Below are positions 8,540-16,744 of a stretch of 45,107 bases of DNA, piece after piece. A model generated the notes under the pieces. That model did not search any database. It was not told where the DNA came from and was given only the letters and a program-made list of their open reading frames with translations. Source of the stretch: Sphingomonas sp. PAMC 26605. GTDB taxonomy: Bacteria; Pseudomonadota; Alphaproteobacteria; Sphingomonadales; Sphingomonadaceae. Positions within the stretch are counted from its first letter, which is position 1. Every line of letters starts with the position of its first letter. The translations under genes were made by a program, and so were the position numbers. Where the stretch lies: positions 2,622,146 to 2,667,252 of the forward strand of contig NZ_JH584241.1 in assembly GCF_000241485.1 (NCBI RefSeq), in the 5' to 3' direction.

Positions 8540-9646
8540 TCAGCCAGCCCAGGCCTCGAACGGCAGGTCGAGCGCATCCGCCACAGCCTGGTGGCGGATC
8601 TTGCCCGCCGAGACGTTGAGCCCGTTCGCCAGATGCGCATCGGCCTGCATCGCGCCCTCGGCCCCCAGCGTCGCGAGCTTGAGCACGAACGGCAGCGTCG
8701 CATTGTTGAGCGCGAACGCCGAGGTCCGCGCGACCGCGCCGGGCATGTTGGCGACGCAATAATGGATCACGCCGTCGACCTCGAACACCGGGTCCTCGTG
8801 CGTCGTCGCATGGCTGGTCTCGAAGCAGCCGCCCTGGTCGATCGCGATGTCGACCAGCACCGAGCCGCGCTTCATCGTCTTGAGCATGTCGCGCGTGACG
8901 AGCTTGGGCGCCGCCGCGCCGGGAACGAGCACCGCGCCGATCACGAGATGCGCATTCTTCACCGCCGCCGCGATCGCCGCGCGTGAGGCGTAGGCGGTCT
9001 TGATCTGGCTGCCGAAGAACATGTCGAGTTCGGCGAGCCGCGCGTTCGAAATGTCGTAGATCGTCACGTCGGCGCGCATGCCGACCGCCATCTGCGCGGC
9101 GTTGACGCCCGAGACGCCGCCGCCGAGAATCGCGACCTTGGCCGGCGCCACGCCCGGCACGCCGCCGAGCAGGATGCCGCGGCCGCCCTGCTCCTTTTCG
9201 AGATAGTGCGCGCCGACCTGGATCGACATGCGCCCGGCGACTTCGGACATGGGTTTCAGCAGCGGCAGCGAGCGGTCGGCGGCGGTGACGGTCTCGTATG
9301 CGATGCAGGTCGCGCCCGACTTCATCAGCCCTTCGGCCTGCGGCTTGTCGGCGGCGAGGTGGAGGTAGGTGAAGAGCAAATGGCGCGGCTCGAGCAAGGC
9401 GATCTCGCTCGCCTGTGGCTCCTTGACCTTCACGATCATGTCGCTCTGCGCGAACACCGCGGCTGCGTCGGGCAGGATCGTCGCGCCGGCGGCGACATAA
9501 TCCTGGTCCTCGAAGTCGATGCCGAGGCCAGCACCTGTCTCGACCGCGACGCTGTGGCCCGCGGCGACGAGGTCGGAGACCGAGGGCGGGGTCAGGCCGA
9601 CACGATATTCGTGATTCTTGATTTCCTTGGGGACACCGATGCGCAT
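8540..9646 (-). CDS. ald: Alanine dehydrogenase
   Basis: 368-residue NAD-dependent alanine dehydrogenase (L-alanine + NAD+ + water to pyruvate + ammonia + NADH), cytosolic. The N-terminus [17 protein letters not shown] is the family signature with the substrate arginine and the start of the catalytic domain. The NAD-binding loop [16 protein letters not shown] with its preceding beta strand lies at about 170-200, and [24 protein letters not shown] near 280-305 is also diagnostic. AGGAGAG sits about six bases before the ATG. Upstream in-frame codons exist but lack family similarity. It is transcribed away from an Lrp-family gene, as in other bacteria where that regulator activates ald in response to alanine. 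A strong terminator follows. Confidence 0.95.
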   Translation of the reverse strand: MRIGVPKEIKNHEYRVGLTPPSVSDLVAAGHSVAVETGAGLGIDFEDQDYVAAGATILPDAAAVFAQSDMIVKVKEPQASEIALLEPRHLLFTYLHLAADKPQAEGLMKSGATCIAYETVTAADRSLPLLKPMSEVAGRMSIQVGAHYLEKEQGGRGILLGGVPGVAPAKVAILGGGVSGVNAAQMAVGMRADVTIYDISNARLAELDMFFGSQIKTAYASRAAIAAAVKNAHLVIGAVLVPGAAAPKLVTRDMLKTMKRGSVLVDIAIDQGGCFETSHATTHEDPVFEVDGVIHYCVANMPGAVARTSAFALNNATLPFVLKLATLGAEGAMQADAHLANGLNVSAGKIRHQAVADALDLPFEAWAG

Positions 9647-9776
9647 CGAAACTCTCCTATTGAGTGCGCGCCTTTTACCGCAGCGCGCGCGGGAAGTGCG
9701 TGCAATCTTCACAGGCAGGCCTTGTACGGCGCGATTGGATTGCAAATATGGGCCGGAATGCGCAACAGCGTCCCGC
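9647..9776. promoter_or_regulatory. ald / Lrp-family divergent control region with TGCAATC dyad
   Basis: 130 bases between two divergent genes. An inverted repeat, TGCAATC (9701-9707) and GATTGCA (9738-9744), has half-site centres 37 bases apart. Lrp-type regulators often bind widely spaced half-sites around the ald promoter, so this is a reasonable operator candidate. A weak rightward promoter could be TTGTAC (9722-9727) with AATATG (9745-9750). Confidence 0.4.
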
Positions 9777-10217
9777 ATGGATACGATCGACAGCAAGATC
9801 ATCGCGCAGCTCGGGCGGGAGTCGGGGCTGACCAGCGAAGCTTTGGGCGAGCGCGTCGGGCTTTCCCCTTCGGCCGCGCACCGACGGGTGAAGACACTCG
9901 AACAGCAGGGACTGATCCTCGGTTACCGCGCCCGCCTGTCGCGCGCGGCGCGCGGCAATCCCTCGACGGTGTTCGTTTCGGTGACGCTGACCGACCAGCG
10001 CCAGGCGACGATGCAGCAGTTCGAACAGGCGTTGGAGCGCACCCATCAGGTGAACGAAGCGCATCTGATGAGCGGCGAATCGGACTATCTGCTCAAGGTA
10101 CTGGTCCGCGACGACGACAGCTACGAGCGGATCCACCGCGAGGTGCTTTCGGCGCTTCCCGGCGTTCACCGCCTTGTCACGCAATTCACGATCCGCACGC
10201 TCGCGACCGAGGATTGA
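9777..10217 (+). CDS. Lrp/AsnC-family transcriptional regulator
   Basis: 146-residue regulator. An N-terminal winged HTH (about residues 15-47, SEALGERVGLSPSAAHRRVKTLE) is followed by the RAM/AsnC ligand-binding fold (about 65-140), which binds amino acids and builds octamers. Start ATG 9777 gives the standard N-terminus MDTIDSKIIAQL; upstream codons in frame do not fit the family. It diverges from ald, so the likely job is alanine-responsive control of ald and of itself (AldR-like). This pairing is known in other bacteria; here it is inferred from position. Confidence 0.88.
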   Translation: MDTIDSKIIAQLGRESGLTSEALGERVGLSPSAAHRRVKTLEQQGLILGYRARLSRAARGNPSTVFVSVTLTDQRQATMQQFEQALERTHQVNEAHLMSGESDYLLKVLVRDDDSYERIHREVLSALPGVHRLVTQFTIRTLATED

Positions 10218-10351
10218 GCGTGGCTGAACGCGCGCTGTACGAACGTTGCGGGGGGCAGGGGCGCGTGCTATTGCGCCGCACCATCGGGACCGAGGCCTTC
10301 GCCGTCATCCATGACCTATCTGCATGAAATCCGGGCAAGAACACCCTTAGC

Positions 10352-12298
10352 GTGACCATCACTCAGGCAAGTGCGGGCGGATTGCCCGCCGATCGCGACT
10401 CGGCGCCGGATACCGGCGCGGATGACGCGCACCATCACGGCAAGGACGGCATCGCCAAGCTCGCGCTCGGCGCGATCGGCATCGTCTTCGGCGATATCGG
10501 CACCAGCCCGATCTACGCCTTCCGCGAGACCTTCGCCGGGCATCACAAGCTCGCGCTCGATCCGGTCCACATCATGGGCGTCGTCAGCCTGATGTTCTGG
10601 TCGATGATGATCGTCGTCAGCCTCAAATACGTCACCATCATCATGCGCGCCGACAATAAGGGCGAGGGCGGGAGCCTCGCGCTGCTCGCGCTCGTCAACG
10701 GGCGGACCAAGAACAAGCGTTGGTCGCGCGGCATCATCCTGCTCGGCGTGTTCGCGACCGCGCTGTTCTACGGCGACTCGATGATCACCCCGGCGGTGTC
10801 AGTGCTGTCCGCGGTCGAGGGGCTCGCGGTCGTCTCGCCAGGGCTCGGTGCGCTGGTGATGCCGATCGCGATGACGATCATCATCGCCCTGTTCTGGATC
10901 CAGCGCAGCGGGACGGCGCGGGTCGGGCTGTTCTTCGGGCCGATCATGATCGTCTATTTCGGCGTGATCGCGACGCTCGGCGTGCTCAGCATCGTCAAGA
11001 CGCCCGAGATCCTGTGGGCCTTCTCGCCGCACTACGCGGTCGAGTTCTTCGCGCTCGACCCGCTGCGCGCGTTCCTCGCGCTCGGGTCGGTCGTGCTCGC
11101 GGTGACCGGCGCCGAGGCGCTCTACGCCGATATGGGGCATTTCGGGCGCAATCCGATCCGCGTGTCGTGGCTGTTCGTCGTGCTGCCGGCGCTGATGATG
11201 AATTACATGGGGCAGGGAGCGCTGCTTTCGCGCCTCGGGCAGCCCGCGCTCGAGAGCCCGTTCTACGAGCTCGCCTCCGACAACCTCCAGCTTCCGCTCG
11301 TCATCCTCGCGACGATGGCCGCGGTGATCGCGTCGCAGGCGGTGATCTCGGGCGCCTTCTCGGTGACGCAGCAGGCGATCCAGTTGGGCTTCATGCCGCG
11401 GCTGCGGATCGAGCATACCAGCGCGGCGACGGTCGGGCAGATCTACATCCCGCTGGTCAACTGGCTGCTGCTGACGATGGTCTTGCTGCTGGTGATCTTC
11501 TTCCGTACGTCGTCGAACCTAACCTCGGCGTACGGGATCGCCGTGACGGGGGCGATGTTCATCGACACCTGCCTGCTGAGTGTCGTGCTGTTCCGGCTGT
11601 GGAACTGGCCGGTCTATTACGCCGTGCCGCTCCTTGCCGTGTTCTTCCTGGTCGACGGCGCCTATTTCTCGGCGAATCTGACCAAGGTGCCGGCGGGCGG
11701 CTGGTTCCCGCTGTTGGTCGGCTTCATCATCTTCACGATCCTGACGACCTGGTCGAAGGGGCGGCAGCTGATGATCGACCGGATGCGCGAGGGCGCGATG
11801 CCGATCAAGATCTTCATCCAGTCGGCCGCCACCTCGGCGACGCGCGTGCCCGGCACCGCGGTGTTCATGACGTCTTCGCCCGAGGGCGTGCCGCACGCGC
11901 TGCTGCACAACCTCAAGCACAACAAGGTGCTCCACGAGCGGATCATCCTGCTGACGATCAAGATCGCCGACGTGCCCTATGTGTCCGAGGGGCATCGCTG
12001 CATGATCGAGGATCTGGGGGCCGGCTTCCACCGCATGGTGCTCAAGTACGGCTTCATCGAGGAGCCCGACGTGCCGGTGGCGCTCGCCAACGTGCATCGC
12101 TGTGGCGCCGATTTCCGGATGATCGACACGAGCTTCTTCCTGTCGCGCCAGACGCTGCTGCCGTCTTCGCGGCCCGGGATGATGATCTGGCGCGAGAAGC
12201 TCTTCTCGTGGATGCTGCGCAACGCCGAGAGCGCGATGGAGTTCTTCCGCCTGCCGACCAATCGCGTGGTCGAACTCGGCAGCCAGCTCGAGATTTGA
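10352..12298 (+). CDS. kup: Kup-family potassium uptake transporter
   Basis: 648-residue inner-membrane K+/H+ symporter of the KUP/HAK/KT family. The start is GTG at 10352 with no strong ribosome site; the first 30 residues are hydrophilic and histidine-rich. The signature [17 protein letters not shown] lies in the first membrane helix, followed by [19 protein letters not shown] and about twelve hydrophobic segments to residue 460. A cytosolic C-terminal domain with [17 protein letters not shown] and [15 protein letters not shown] completes the family layout. Its last base pairs overlap the start of the downstream 2H-phosphoesterase, suggesting translational coupling, though the two jobs are unrelated as far as known. 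Confidence 0.93.
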   Translation: MTITQASAGGLPADRDSAPDTGADDAHHHGKDGIAKLALGAIGIVFGDIGTSPIYAFRETFAGHHKLALDPVHIMGVVSLMFWSMMIVVSLKYVTIIMRADNKGEGGSLALLALVNGRTKNKRWSRGIILLGVFATALFYGDSMITPAVSVLSAVEGLAVVSPGLGALVMPIAMTIIIALFWIQRSGTARVGLFFGPIMIVYFGVIATLGVLSIVKTPEILWAFSPHYAVEFFALDPLRAFLALGSVVLAVTGAEALYADMGHFGRNPIRVSWLFVVLPALMMNYMGQGALLSRLGQPALESPFYELASDNLQLPLVILATMAAVIASQAVISGAFSVTQQAIQLGFMPRLRIEHTSAATVGQIYIPLVNWLLLTMVLLLVIFFRTSSNLTSAYGIAVTGAMFIDTCLLSVVLFRLWNWPVYYAVPLLAVFFLVDGAYFSANLTKVPAGGWFPLLVGFIIFTILTTWSKGRQLMIDRMREGAMPIKIFIQSAATSATRVPGTAVFMTSSPEGVPHALLHNLKHNKVLHERIILLTIKIADVPYVSEGHRCMIEDLGAGFHRMVLKYGFIEEPDVPVALANVHRCGADFRMIDTSFFLSRQTLLPSSRPGMMIWREKLFSWMLRNAESAMEFFRLPTNRVVELGSQLEI

Positions 12299-12822
12299 GC
12301 GACGGCGCGCCCGTATCGGCACCCGTGCCGATCATCGTCACCGCGCTGTTCGGCGCGGGTGATGCGGCGTGGTTCGACGCGCTGCGCGTCCGGCACTTCC
12401 CGCCCGAGCGCAACCAGCTGAAGGCGCATCTGACGATGTTCCATCACCTCGCGCCGAGCCTCGAGCGCGAGCTCAAGCAGCGGCTCGCGGCGGAGACGAG
12501 CCGCGTGCGTGCGCCCGAGGCGCGGATCGCCGGGCTGATGTCGTTGGGGCGCGGTGTGGCGTTCCGGATCGAATCGCCCGCGCTCGAGGATATTCGCGAT
12601 CGGCTCGCCGATGCGTTCGCGGCCGTACTGACGCCGCAGGACCGCGCCGGCTGGCGCCCGCACGTCACGGTGCAGAACAAGGTCGAGCCGGCGGTCGCCA
12701 AGGCGCTGCAGGCCGAGCTCGCCCGCGAATTTCAGCCCCGCACCGTGCGGCTCGCGGGCTTGGCAAGCTGGTGGTATCGTGGCGGCCCGTGGGAGCCGCT
12801 CTCGCGCCATATGTTCGCCTGA
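12295..12822 (+). CDS. 2'-5' RNA ligase / 2H phosphoesterase family protein
   Basis: 175 residues if translation starts at the TTG (12295) that overlaps the kup stop as TTGA; a GTG at 12325 would give ten residues less. The two hallmark motifs of the 2H superfamily are present: HLT at residues 45-47 and HVTV at 123-126. They form the active site for cyclic phosphodiester or 2'-5' RNA linkage chemistry. The spacing and length fit the LigT/YjcG-like single-domain proteins. The substrate is unknown; such proteins are often annotated as RNA ligases without proof. The TTGA overlap suggests coupled translation with kup. Confidence 0.8.
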   Translation: MSDGAPVSAPVPIIVTALFGAGDAAWFDALRVRHFPPERNQLKAHLTMFHHLAPSLERELKQRLAAETSRVRAPEARIAGLMSLGRGVAFRIESPALEDIRDRLADAFAAVLTPQDRAGWRPHVTVQNKVEPAVAKALQAELAREFQPRTVRLAGLASWWYRGGPWEPLSRHMFA

Positions 12823-12845
12823 GATAAAACCGGCGCAAAGGTGGG

Positions 12846-12874
12846 TTGACCGTCCGGATGTGCCTACTTATAGC
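12846..12874 (+). promoter_or_regulatory. Promoter of the tRNA-Met gene
   Basis: TTGACC (12846-12851), a 17-base spacer and TATAGC (12869-12874) give a near-consensus sigma-70 type promoter. Transcription would start near 12881, about 40 bases ahead of the mature tRNA. Confidence 0.7.
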
Positions 12875-12919
12875 CCGCGCCTCGCACACAGCGGCACGCC
12901 CCGGTTCGGCCGGGGCCAC

Positions 12920-12996
12920 GGCGAAGTAGCTCAGTTGGTTAGAGCACGGGAATCATAATCCTGGGGTCGGGGGTTCAAGTCCCTCCTTCGCTACCA
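12920..12996 (+). tRNA. tRNA-Met (CAU)
   Basis: A full 77-base cloverleaf. Acceptor stem 12920-12926 pairs with 12986-12992, D stem GCTC/GAGC, anticodon stem CGGGA/TCCTG around loop ATCATAA with anticodon CAT (12954-12956), T stem GGGGG/CCCTC with loop TTCAAGT, and an encoded CCA (12994-12996). The anticodon stem lacks the three G-C pairs of initiator tRNA, so it is the elongator form; an Ile(CAU) tRNA with modified C cannot be fully excluded. Its 3' half serves as the prophage attachment site. Confidence 0.95.
12953..12996. mobile_element. Probable attL at the tRNA 3' half
   Basis: The integrase gene enters the tRNA from the right on the minus strand and finds its stop codon in the anticodon loop. 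The integrase C-terminus MVAKEGLEPPTPGL is simply the antisense translation of the tRNA 3' half, the hallmark of an element inserted at a tRNA end and recreating it. The matching attR copy of the tRNA 3' end should lie beyond 45,107, so the exact core length cannot be seen here. Confidence 0.75.
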
Positions 12997-14587
12997 TCGC
13001 TGTCACTCGCGAGCTCCCCCTCTGGGGTCCGTCAGTCCCGGTCGCCAAAGCCACCGCGGACTGAAGGGAGCTGACTATCTCAAATTGCCATTCGCCCGAT
13101 TCGAGCGGGATGGCGTAGATTACGGCGATCAGGTCGCGGATTTGTGCCGCGACCTCTTCGCTCTTGGCGTCGCCGGCGGCGAGGCTATCGGCAAGGCCGC
13201 GGATCCTCGCTCGGTACGCTTTGGCGATATGCGGATGCAGCGCGATCACTTGCTCTGCGCCAGCCTCCTCGAGCTCGCGCTTCGCGTTGTCGCGTTCAGC
13301 CGTCTTTGTCGCCAGGGCCTCGCGAATATCTGCGAAATCCGCCGCGCCCGACGAGATCGCCCCGACAAGTCGCTTGATCGCCGATTCGGCGGCCTGCAGG
13401 CGGCGCGCTAACGTCGCGCGCTCTCGATCCGACTTCTCTTGCCCCCGGCCGAGCTGGCGATGATATTCGCTCACCGCCTCACGCTCGGCCTCTTCCGATA
13501 GGAGCTGTTGCTCGAGGCCCGCGAGAACGCGCCGCTGCAATTCGTCCGCCGCAATGCGCCGCGCGTTTTTGCAGGTGCCGCCGCCTCGGTGTGAACCGCA
13601 GCCGAAGCGACCGCTCACGACCATGACCATCGTGCCTTCGCAGACCGCGCAGCGCACCAGGCCGGATAGCAGGTGCTTCGGGCGACGCCGCACCGCCAGC
13701 GGTTGGCTGGCGCGCACCATGCGAGCCTCCTGGACCGCCTGCCACTCTGCCTCGCTGACGATGGCGAGTTCCGGCATTTCCACAAAGAGCAGTTCCGCCG
13801 CCTTGTTCGGTCGCGAGACGCGCTTGCGCGATTCCGGGTCGCGCACCATCCGGACGCGGTTGTAGACCAAGCGGCCGACGTAGATCGGGTTATGCAGCAT
13901 CCCGATCATGCGCGCGCGATTGCCGACGATCGACGGCGCGCGCCACTCCCCGCCCCGCGGGGCGGGGATGCCCTCGCGGTTCAGATCCCGGGAGATCAGC
14001 TTAGGGCTCCGCCCGGCCGCATATTCGCGATAGATGCGCCGCACGACTTCGGCCTGGTCGGGATTGATGGTGCGCTTGCCCTTCACAGCATCGCCCTTGG
14101 CGTCGAGCTCGCGGACAACGTCGTATCCATAGCAGAGCCCACCCGGCATCGAGCCGCGCGCCGCCGCGCCGCGCTGCCCCCGCCGGATCTTCTGCCCAAG
14201 CTCTTTCAGGAAGAGCGCACCCATGGTGCCCTTCAGGCCGATGTGGAGTTCGTTCACCGATCCTTCGCTGAGCGTCTCGATCCGCACGTCGGCAAATTCG
14301 AGGGACTGGAAGATGGTGGCGATATCGGCCTGATTGCGGGCGATCCGATCGAGCGCTTCGGACAGAACGATCTCGAACGAACCTTTCGCGGCGGCCGCGA
14401 GCATCATGCTCATGCCCGGTCGCCTGTTCGATGTGCCGGAGATCGCAAGGTCGCTGTAGACTTCGACGACGTCCCATCCTTCGCGATCGGCGCGGTCCTG
14501 GCAGACGCGGACTTGATCTTCGGCCGAGGTGGCAGACTGGAGATCGCTGGAATAACGAGCGTAGATTGCGCAACGGGGGCGGGACAT
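12953..14587 (-). CDS. Large serine recombinase (prophage integrase)
   Basis: 544-residue site-specific recombinase that would integrate and excise the prophage. Resolvase catalytic domain at about residues 5-150 with the nucleophile Ser13 in YARYSSD; recombinase domain at about 178-260; zinc ribbon with C313, C316, C330 and C339; then a long charged coiled-coil at about 360-460. Start ATG 14587 has GGAG seven bases upstream. The last 14 residues and the stop are encoded by the complement of the tRNA-Met 3' half, so the C-terminus is set by the integration site. It lies at the left prophage end, transcribed outward. The family is certain; use of this tRNA as its own target is a strong inference. 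Confidence 0.92.
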   Translation of the reverse strand: MSRPRCAIYARYSSDLQSATSAEDQVRVCQDRADREGWDVVEVYSDLAISGTSNRRPGMSMMLAAAAKGSFEIVLSEALDRIARNQADIATIFQSLEFADVRIETLSEGSVNELHIGLKGTMGALFLKELGQKIRRGQRGAAARGSMPGGLCYGYDVVRELDAKGDAVKGKRTINPDQAEVVRRIYREYAAGRSPKLISRDLNREGIPAPRGGEWRAPSIVGNRARMIGMLHNPIYVGRLVYNRVRMVRDPESRKRVSRPNKAAELLFVEMPELAIVSEAEWQAVQEARMVRASQPLAVRRRPKHLLSGLVRCAVCEGTMVMVVSGRFGCGSHRGGGTCKNARRIAADELQRRVLAGLEQQLLSEEAEREAVSEYHRQLGRGQEKSDRERATLARRLQAAESAIKRLVGAISSGAADFADIREALATKTAERDNAKRELEEAGAEQVIALHPHIAKAYRARIRGLADSLAAGDAKSEEVAAQIRDLIAVIYAIPLESGEWQFEIVSSLQSAVALATGTDGPQRGSSRVTAMVAKEGLEPPTPGL

Positions 14588-14682
14588 TGGCGACTCCGGG
14601 ATAAGGTTTTTGCGCGCGCAACATCCTCTTCCGCCATCTGGCGGGCAATCGTGCGTACGAGCTCGGCGACAGCAGGGTGCAT
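14410..14682 (-). CDS. Small hypothetical protein overlapping the integrase start
   Basis: 90-residue frame whose ATG (14682) overlaps the ATPase stop as TGATG, the coupling used throughout this operon. The first 40 residues (MHPAVAELVRTIARQMAEED...) look like a genuine helical, charged protein; the rest is basic and low in complexity and overlaps the first 178 bases of the integrase gene in another frame. The position, between the early operon and the integrase, is where excisionase-type genes often sit, but no Xis similarity is visible. Either the gene is real with an odd tail, or a frameshift has lost the original short C-terminus. Confidence 0.45.
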   Translation of the reverse strand: MHPAVAELVRTIARQMAEEDVARAKTLSRSRQCPAPVAQSTLVIPAISSLPPRPKIKSASARTAPIAKDGTSSKSTATLRSPAHRTGDRA

Positions 14683-16259
14683 CACTGCCACTCCATCAGC
14701 GCGGGATTGAGCCGGACCTGCTTGCCATTCTCTTCGAGCATTCCTCGGCTGCGTAGCCGTCCGAGGTATGTCGTGAACGTGCCGGCGTTTGCTGTGAGGG
14801 TCGCTCCGGCCGCGAGCTCGTTTCGGGACATCATTTGCGGCCAGCGCTTCAAAAGGACTTCCGCGAGCCGACCGCTGGACGGCTGCTTCCCGGCCCAGCG
14901 TCGGACCAGATCGGGTCCTGGCGACAGCGCCAAGGCTTCCCACTGCCGCGTGGCGAGGTCGCCTGCGGGTGTGTTTTGCCATCGGCCTCCTCGCTCCTCG
15001 ATGAGCCCTGCGCCACGAAGCGCGGCCTTATAGGTCGACCAGGTCCCACCCTTGCGAGCGAAGCCCGCCAAGAAAGCCCATTGCTCCTCGGTGACCGACG
15101 GCGCGCGGTGATCGGTGATCGAAGCCAGAACCTGTAGTGCCGCCGCGCCTCGAATTGCGTGACGCGCATTTGCCGTCTCACCGGCTGGCACATCTGTCTG
15201 CGTCGATGTCCGCACCGACCCGAGGTCATCCAGTTGGCTCGGAGCCGCCCCTTCGAGCGGCAAGGTCTCGGCATGCATATTTGCATCACCAGGATGCATA
15301 TTCGCAGGCGCGATCGCGGCCTCGATCGCCGCGACCCTCGAGACTAGCGTATCCCAAGCTCCAGGCTCGCGCGCGTCGGCGGCAGCGATCGGATCGGAGG
15401 TCGGGCGGCTCGCGGCGAGCGCTTCAGCCAGCGCGACGAAATCGACGTCGGCAAGTGCCTTCGGCTCGCTGGCCTCCTGCCCAGCAACTGGCGCGGCGGA
15501 GCTGTCGAAGGTTGTCAGCGCCGGCGATAGGCCGCGCTCGAGCACGGCTTCGACCGGGCTGTAGATCCAGCGCTCGCCACGGCCTAGCCCCGCGAGCGAT
15601 CCCATCACTTCCTTGCGTACGTTCGCCGCCGCGTGGCTCTTGAGATAGCGATCGATCGGCGCCTGATCCTGCGGCGCGATCAGCCGGTGGACGACCATCG
15701 TCTGGGCGAGCGCGAGCACAGACTTGGCGATATCGGCCGGCCGTTGGGTGATGATCGTAAGCACGAAACCGCGGATGCGGCCGCGCTTTGCGATCCACGC
15801 GAGCGCGCGCTTGAGCTTGAACGCATCGCTATCTGGGACGAGCTCCGGCGCGATCTCATCGGCCTCATCGATGACGAGGTGGAGATTGCCTATAGGTTTG
15901 GTCCGCAAGCGGCTGATGAAAGCCAAGGCAAAGGCCCGCTGCTCTTCCTCATCGAACTCGCTGAGGTCGATGATCGCCGAAACGCGCTGCTCAATGAGCA
16001 GCTCGGCCAGGCGGAAACCATCGTCCGCCTCCAGCGGCGCGTTACTATGGAGTCCACCGAACACCGCGATATGGAGACCAGGGCCGTCGCCGGCGGCGTT
16101 GGCACGCATGCCCCACCACGCGCCGGTCGGATCGATCACGATCACCTGGCGCCCATCGGCGAGCAGCTGCTCGACATAGCCTTTGCCGGTCACCGTTTTG
16201 CCCGCACCGGTCGTGCCGACGATCGCGACATGCGTCTCGAGATACGCAGCGACGGTCAT
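14682..16259 (-). CDS. HerA/DUF87-like P-loop ATPase with C-terminal winged-helix region
   Basis: 525-residue protein. Walker A is GTTGAGKT at residues 15-22 and Walker B is HLVIDEADEI (acidic pair 131-132), followed by FVLTIITQRPADIAKS, which fits the HerA/FtsK-type hexameric DNA-pumping ATPases. After about residue 260 comes a low-complexity linker, and the last 110 residues (EEQWAFLAGF, RNELAAGATLTANAGTFTTYLGRLRSRG) look like winged-helix DNA-binding units. The start at 16259 overlaps the upstream stop as ATGA; the open frame extends further but overlaps the whole N-terminal part of that gene. Made with a ParB-like and a cysteine-cluster protein, it may move or segregate phage DNA; the role is inferred. 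Confidence 0.8.
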   Translation of the reverse strand: MTVAAYLETHVAIVGTTGAGKTVTGKGYVEQLLADGRQVIVIDPTGAWWGMRANAAGDGPGLHIAVFGGLHSNAPLEADDGFRLAELLIEQRVSAIIDLSEFDEEEQRAFALAFISRLRTKPIGNLHLVIDEADEIAPELVPDSDAFKLKRALAWIAKRGRIRGFVLTIITQRPADIAKSVLALAQTMVVHRLIAPQDQAPIDRYLKSHAAANVRKEVMGSLAGLGRGERWIYSPVEAVLERGLSPALTTFDSSAAPVAGQEASEPKALADVDFVALAEALAASRPTSDPIAAADAREPGAWDTLVSRVAAIEAAIAPANMHPGDANMHAETLPLEGAAPSQLDDLGSVRTSTQTDVPAGETANARHAIRGAAALQVLASITDHRAPSVTEEQWAFLAGFARKGGTWSTYKAALRGAGLIEERGGRWQNTPAGDLATRQWEALALSPGPDLVRRWAGKQPSSGRLAEVLLKRWPQMMSRNELAAGATLTANAGTFTTYLGRLRSRGMLEENGKQVRLNPALMEWQ

Positions 16260-16744
16260 GCCGCGGCCTGCGCTTTCCATTTCGGCAGGTCGGAGACGCG
16301 CACGTAGAGCCGGTTGCCACTCTCGTGGACACCAACACGTTCGAGCCGCTCGGTGCCGCCATCGGCCGCCAACATTTCTGCGCCGTACGAAAGCTCGAGG
16401 ATGACGTTCGTGCGGGCGGCTTTGTCGAGCAGCCATGAGCGCATTGGTTCGCGCGTCCACGATCCGGGGTGCTCGCAGTGGGCGAGGACCGTACCAGCTG
16501 CGTTGAGATCGATCACGATCCCGGCTCGATCGGGGCGCATCGCTGCGGGCAGCGCGAGCTGCGCGATCTGCTGCGATGCCAGCCACAGGCACTGAAAGCC
16601 GCGGCAGGCATCAGGTCGCGCGTCGTAGATCGAGCAGCCATCGGCCGAGCAATGCTCGCACGTTTGCCGGTCCGGCTTGGGCGGCGTCATCTCAACCCGC
16701 ATGAGTGTGCAGCATAGCGTGCAGGATCCACAGGCGCCGCTCAT
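16256..16744 (-). CDS. YkgJ-like cysteine cluster protein
   Basis: 162 residues. The N-terminal third carries nine cysteines (C5, C8, C11, C12, C29, C32, C37, C47, C52), including CGSCTLCC and the YDARPDACRGFQC segment typical of the YkgJ/CxxCxxCC family, which probably binds zinc or an iron-sulfur cluster. The C-terminal part is mixed alpha/beta without known motifs. Both ends overlap neighbours by four bases (ATGA), with ParB upstream and the ATPase downstream, so the three are made together. The family has no firm biochemical function. Confidence 0.75.
   Translation of the reverse strand: MSGACGSCTLCCTLMRVEMTPPKPDRQTCEHCSADGCSIYDARPDACRGFQCLWLASQQIAQLALPAAMRPDRAGIVIDLNAAGTVLAHCEHPGSWTREPMRSWLLDKAARTNVILELSYGAEMLAADGGTERLERVGVHESGNRLYVRVSDLPKWKAQAAA

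Noticed and set aside
10720..12294. Long plus-strand frame inside kup
   Set aside because: Only its last part (from 12295) is a real gene, the 2H phosphoesterase; the earlier part is an out-of-frame copy of kup with basic, repetitive residues.
12920..12996. tRNA-Ile(CAU) or initiator tRNA-Met
   Set aside because: The anticodon stem lacks the three G-C pairs of the initiator, and the overall sequence fits elongator Met better than Ile; only modification data would be final.
13673..14710. 345-codon plus-strand frame opposite the integrase
   Set aside because: Antisense shadow of a well-supported serine recombinase; no motif.
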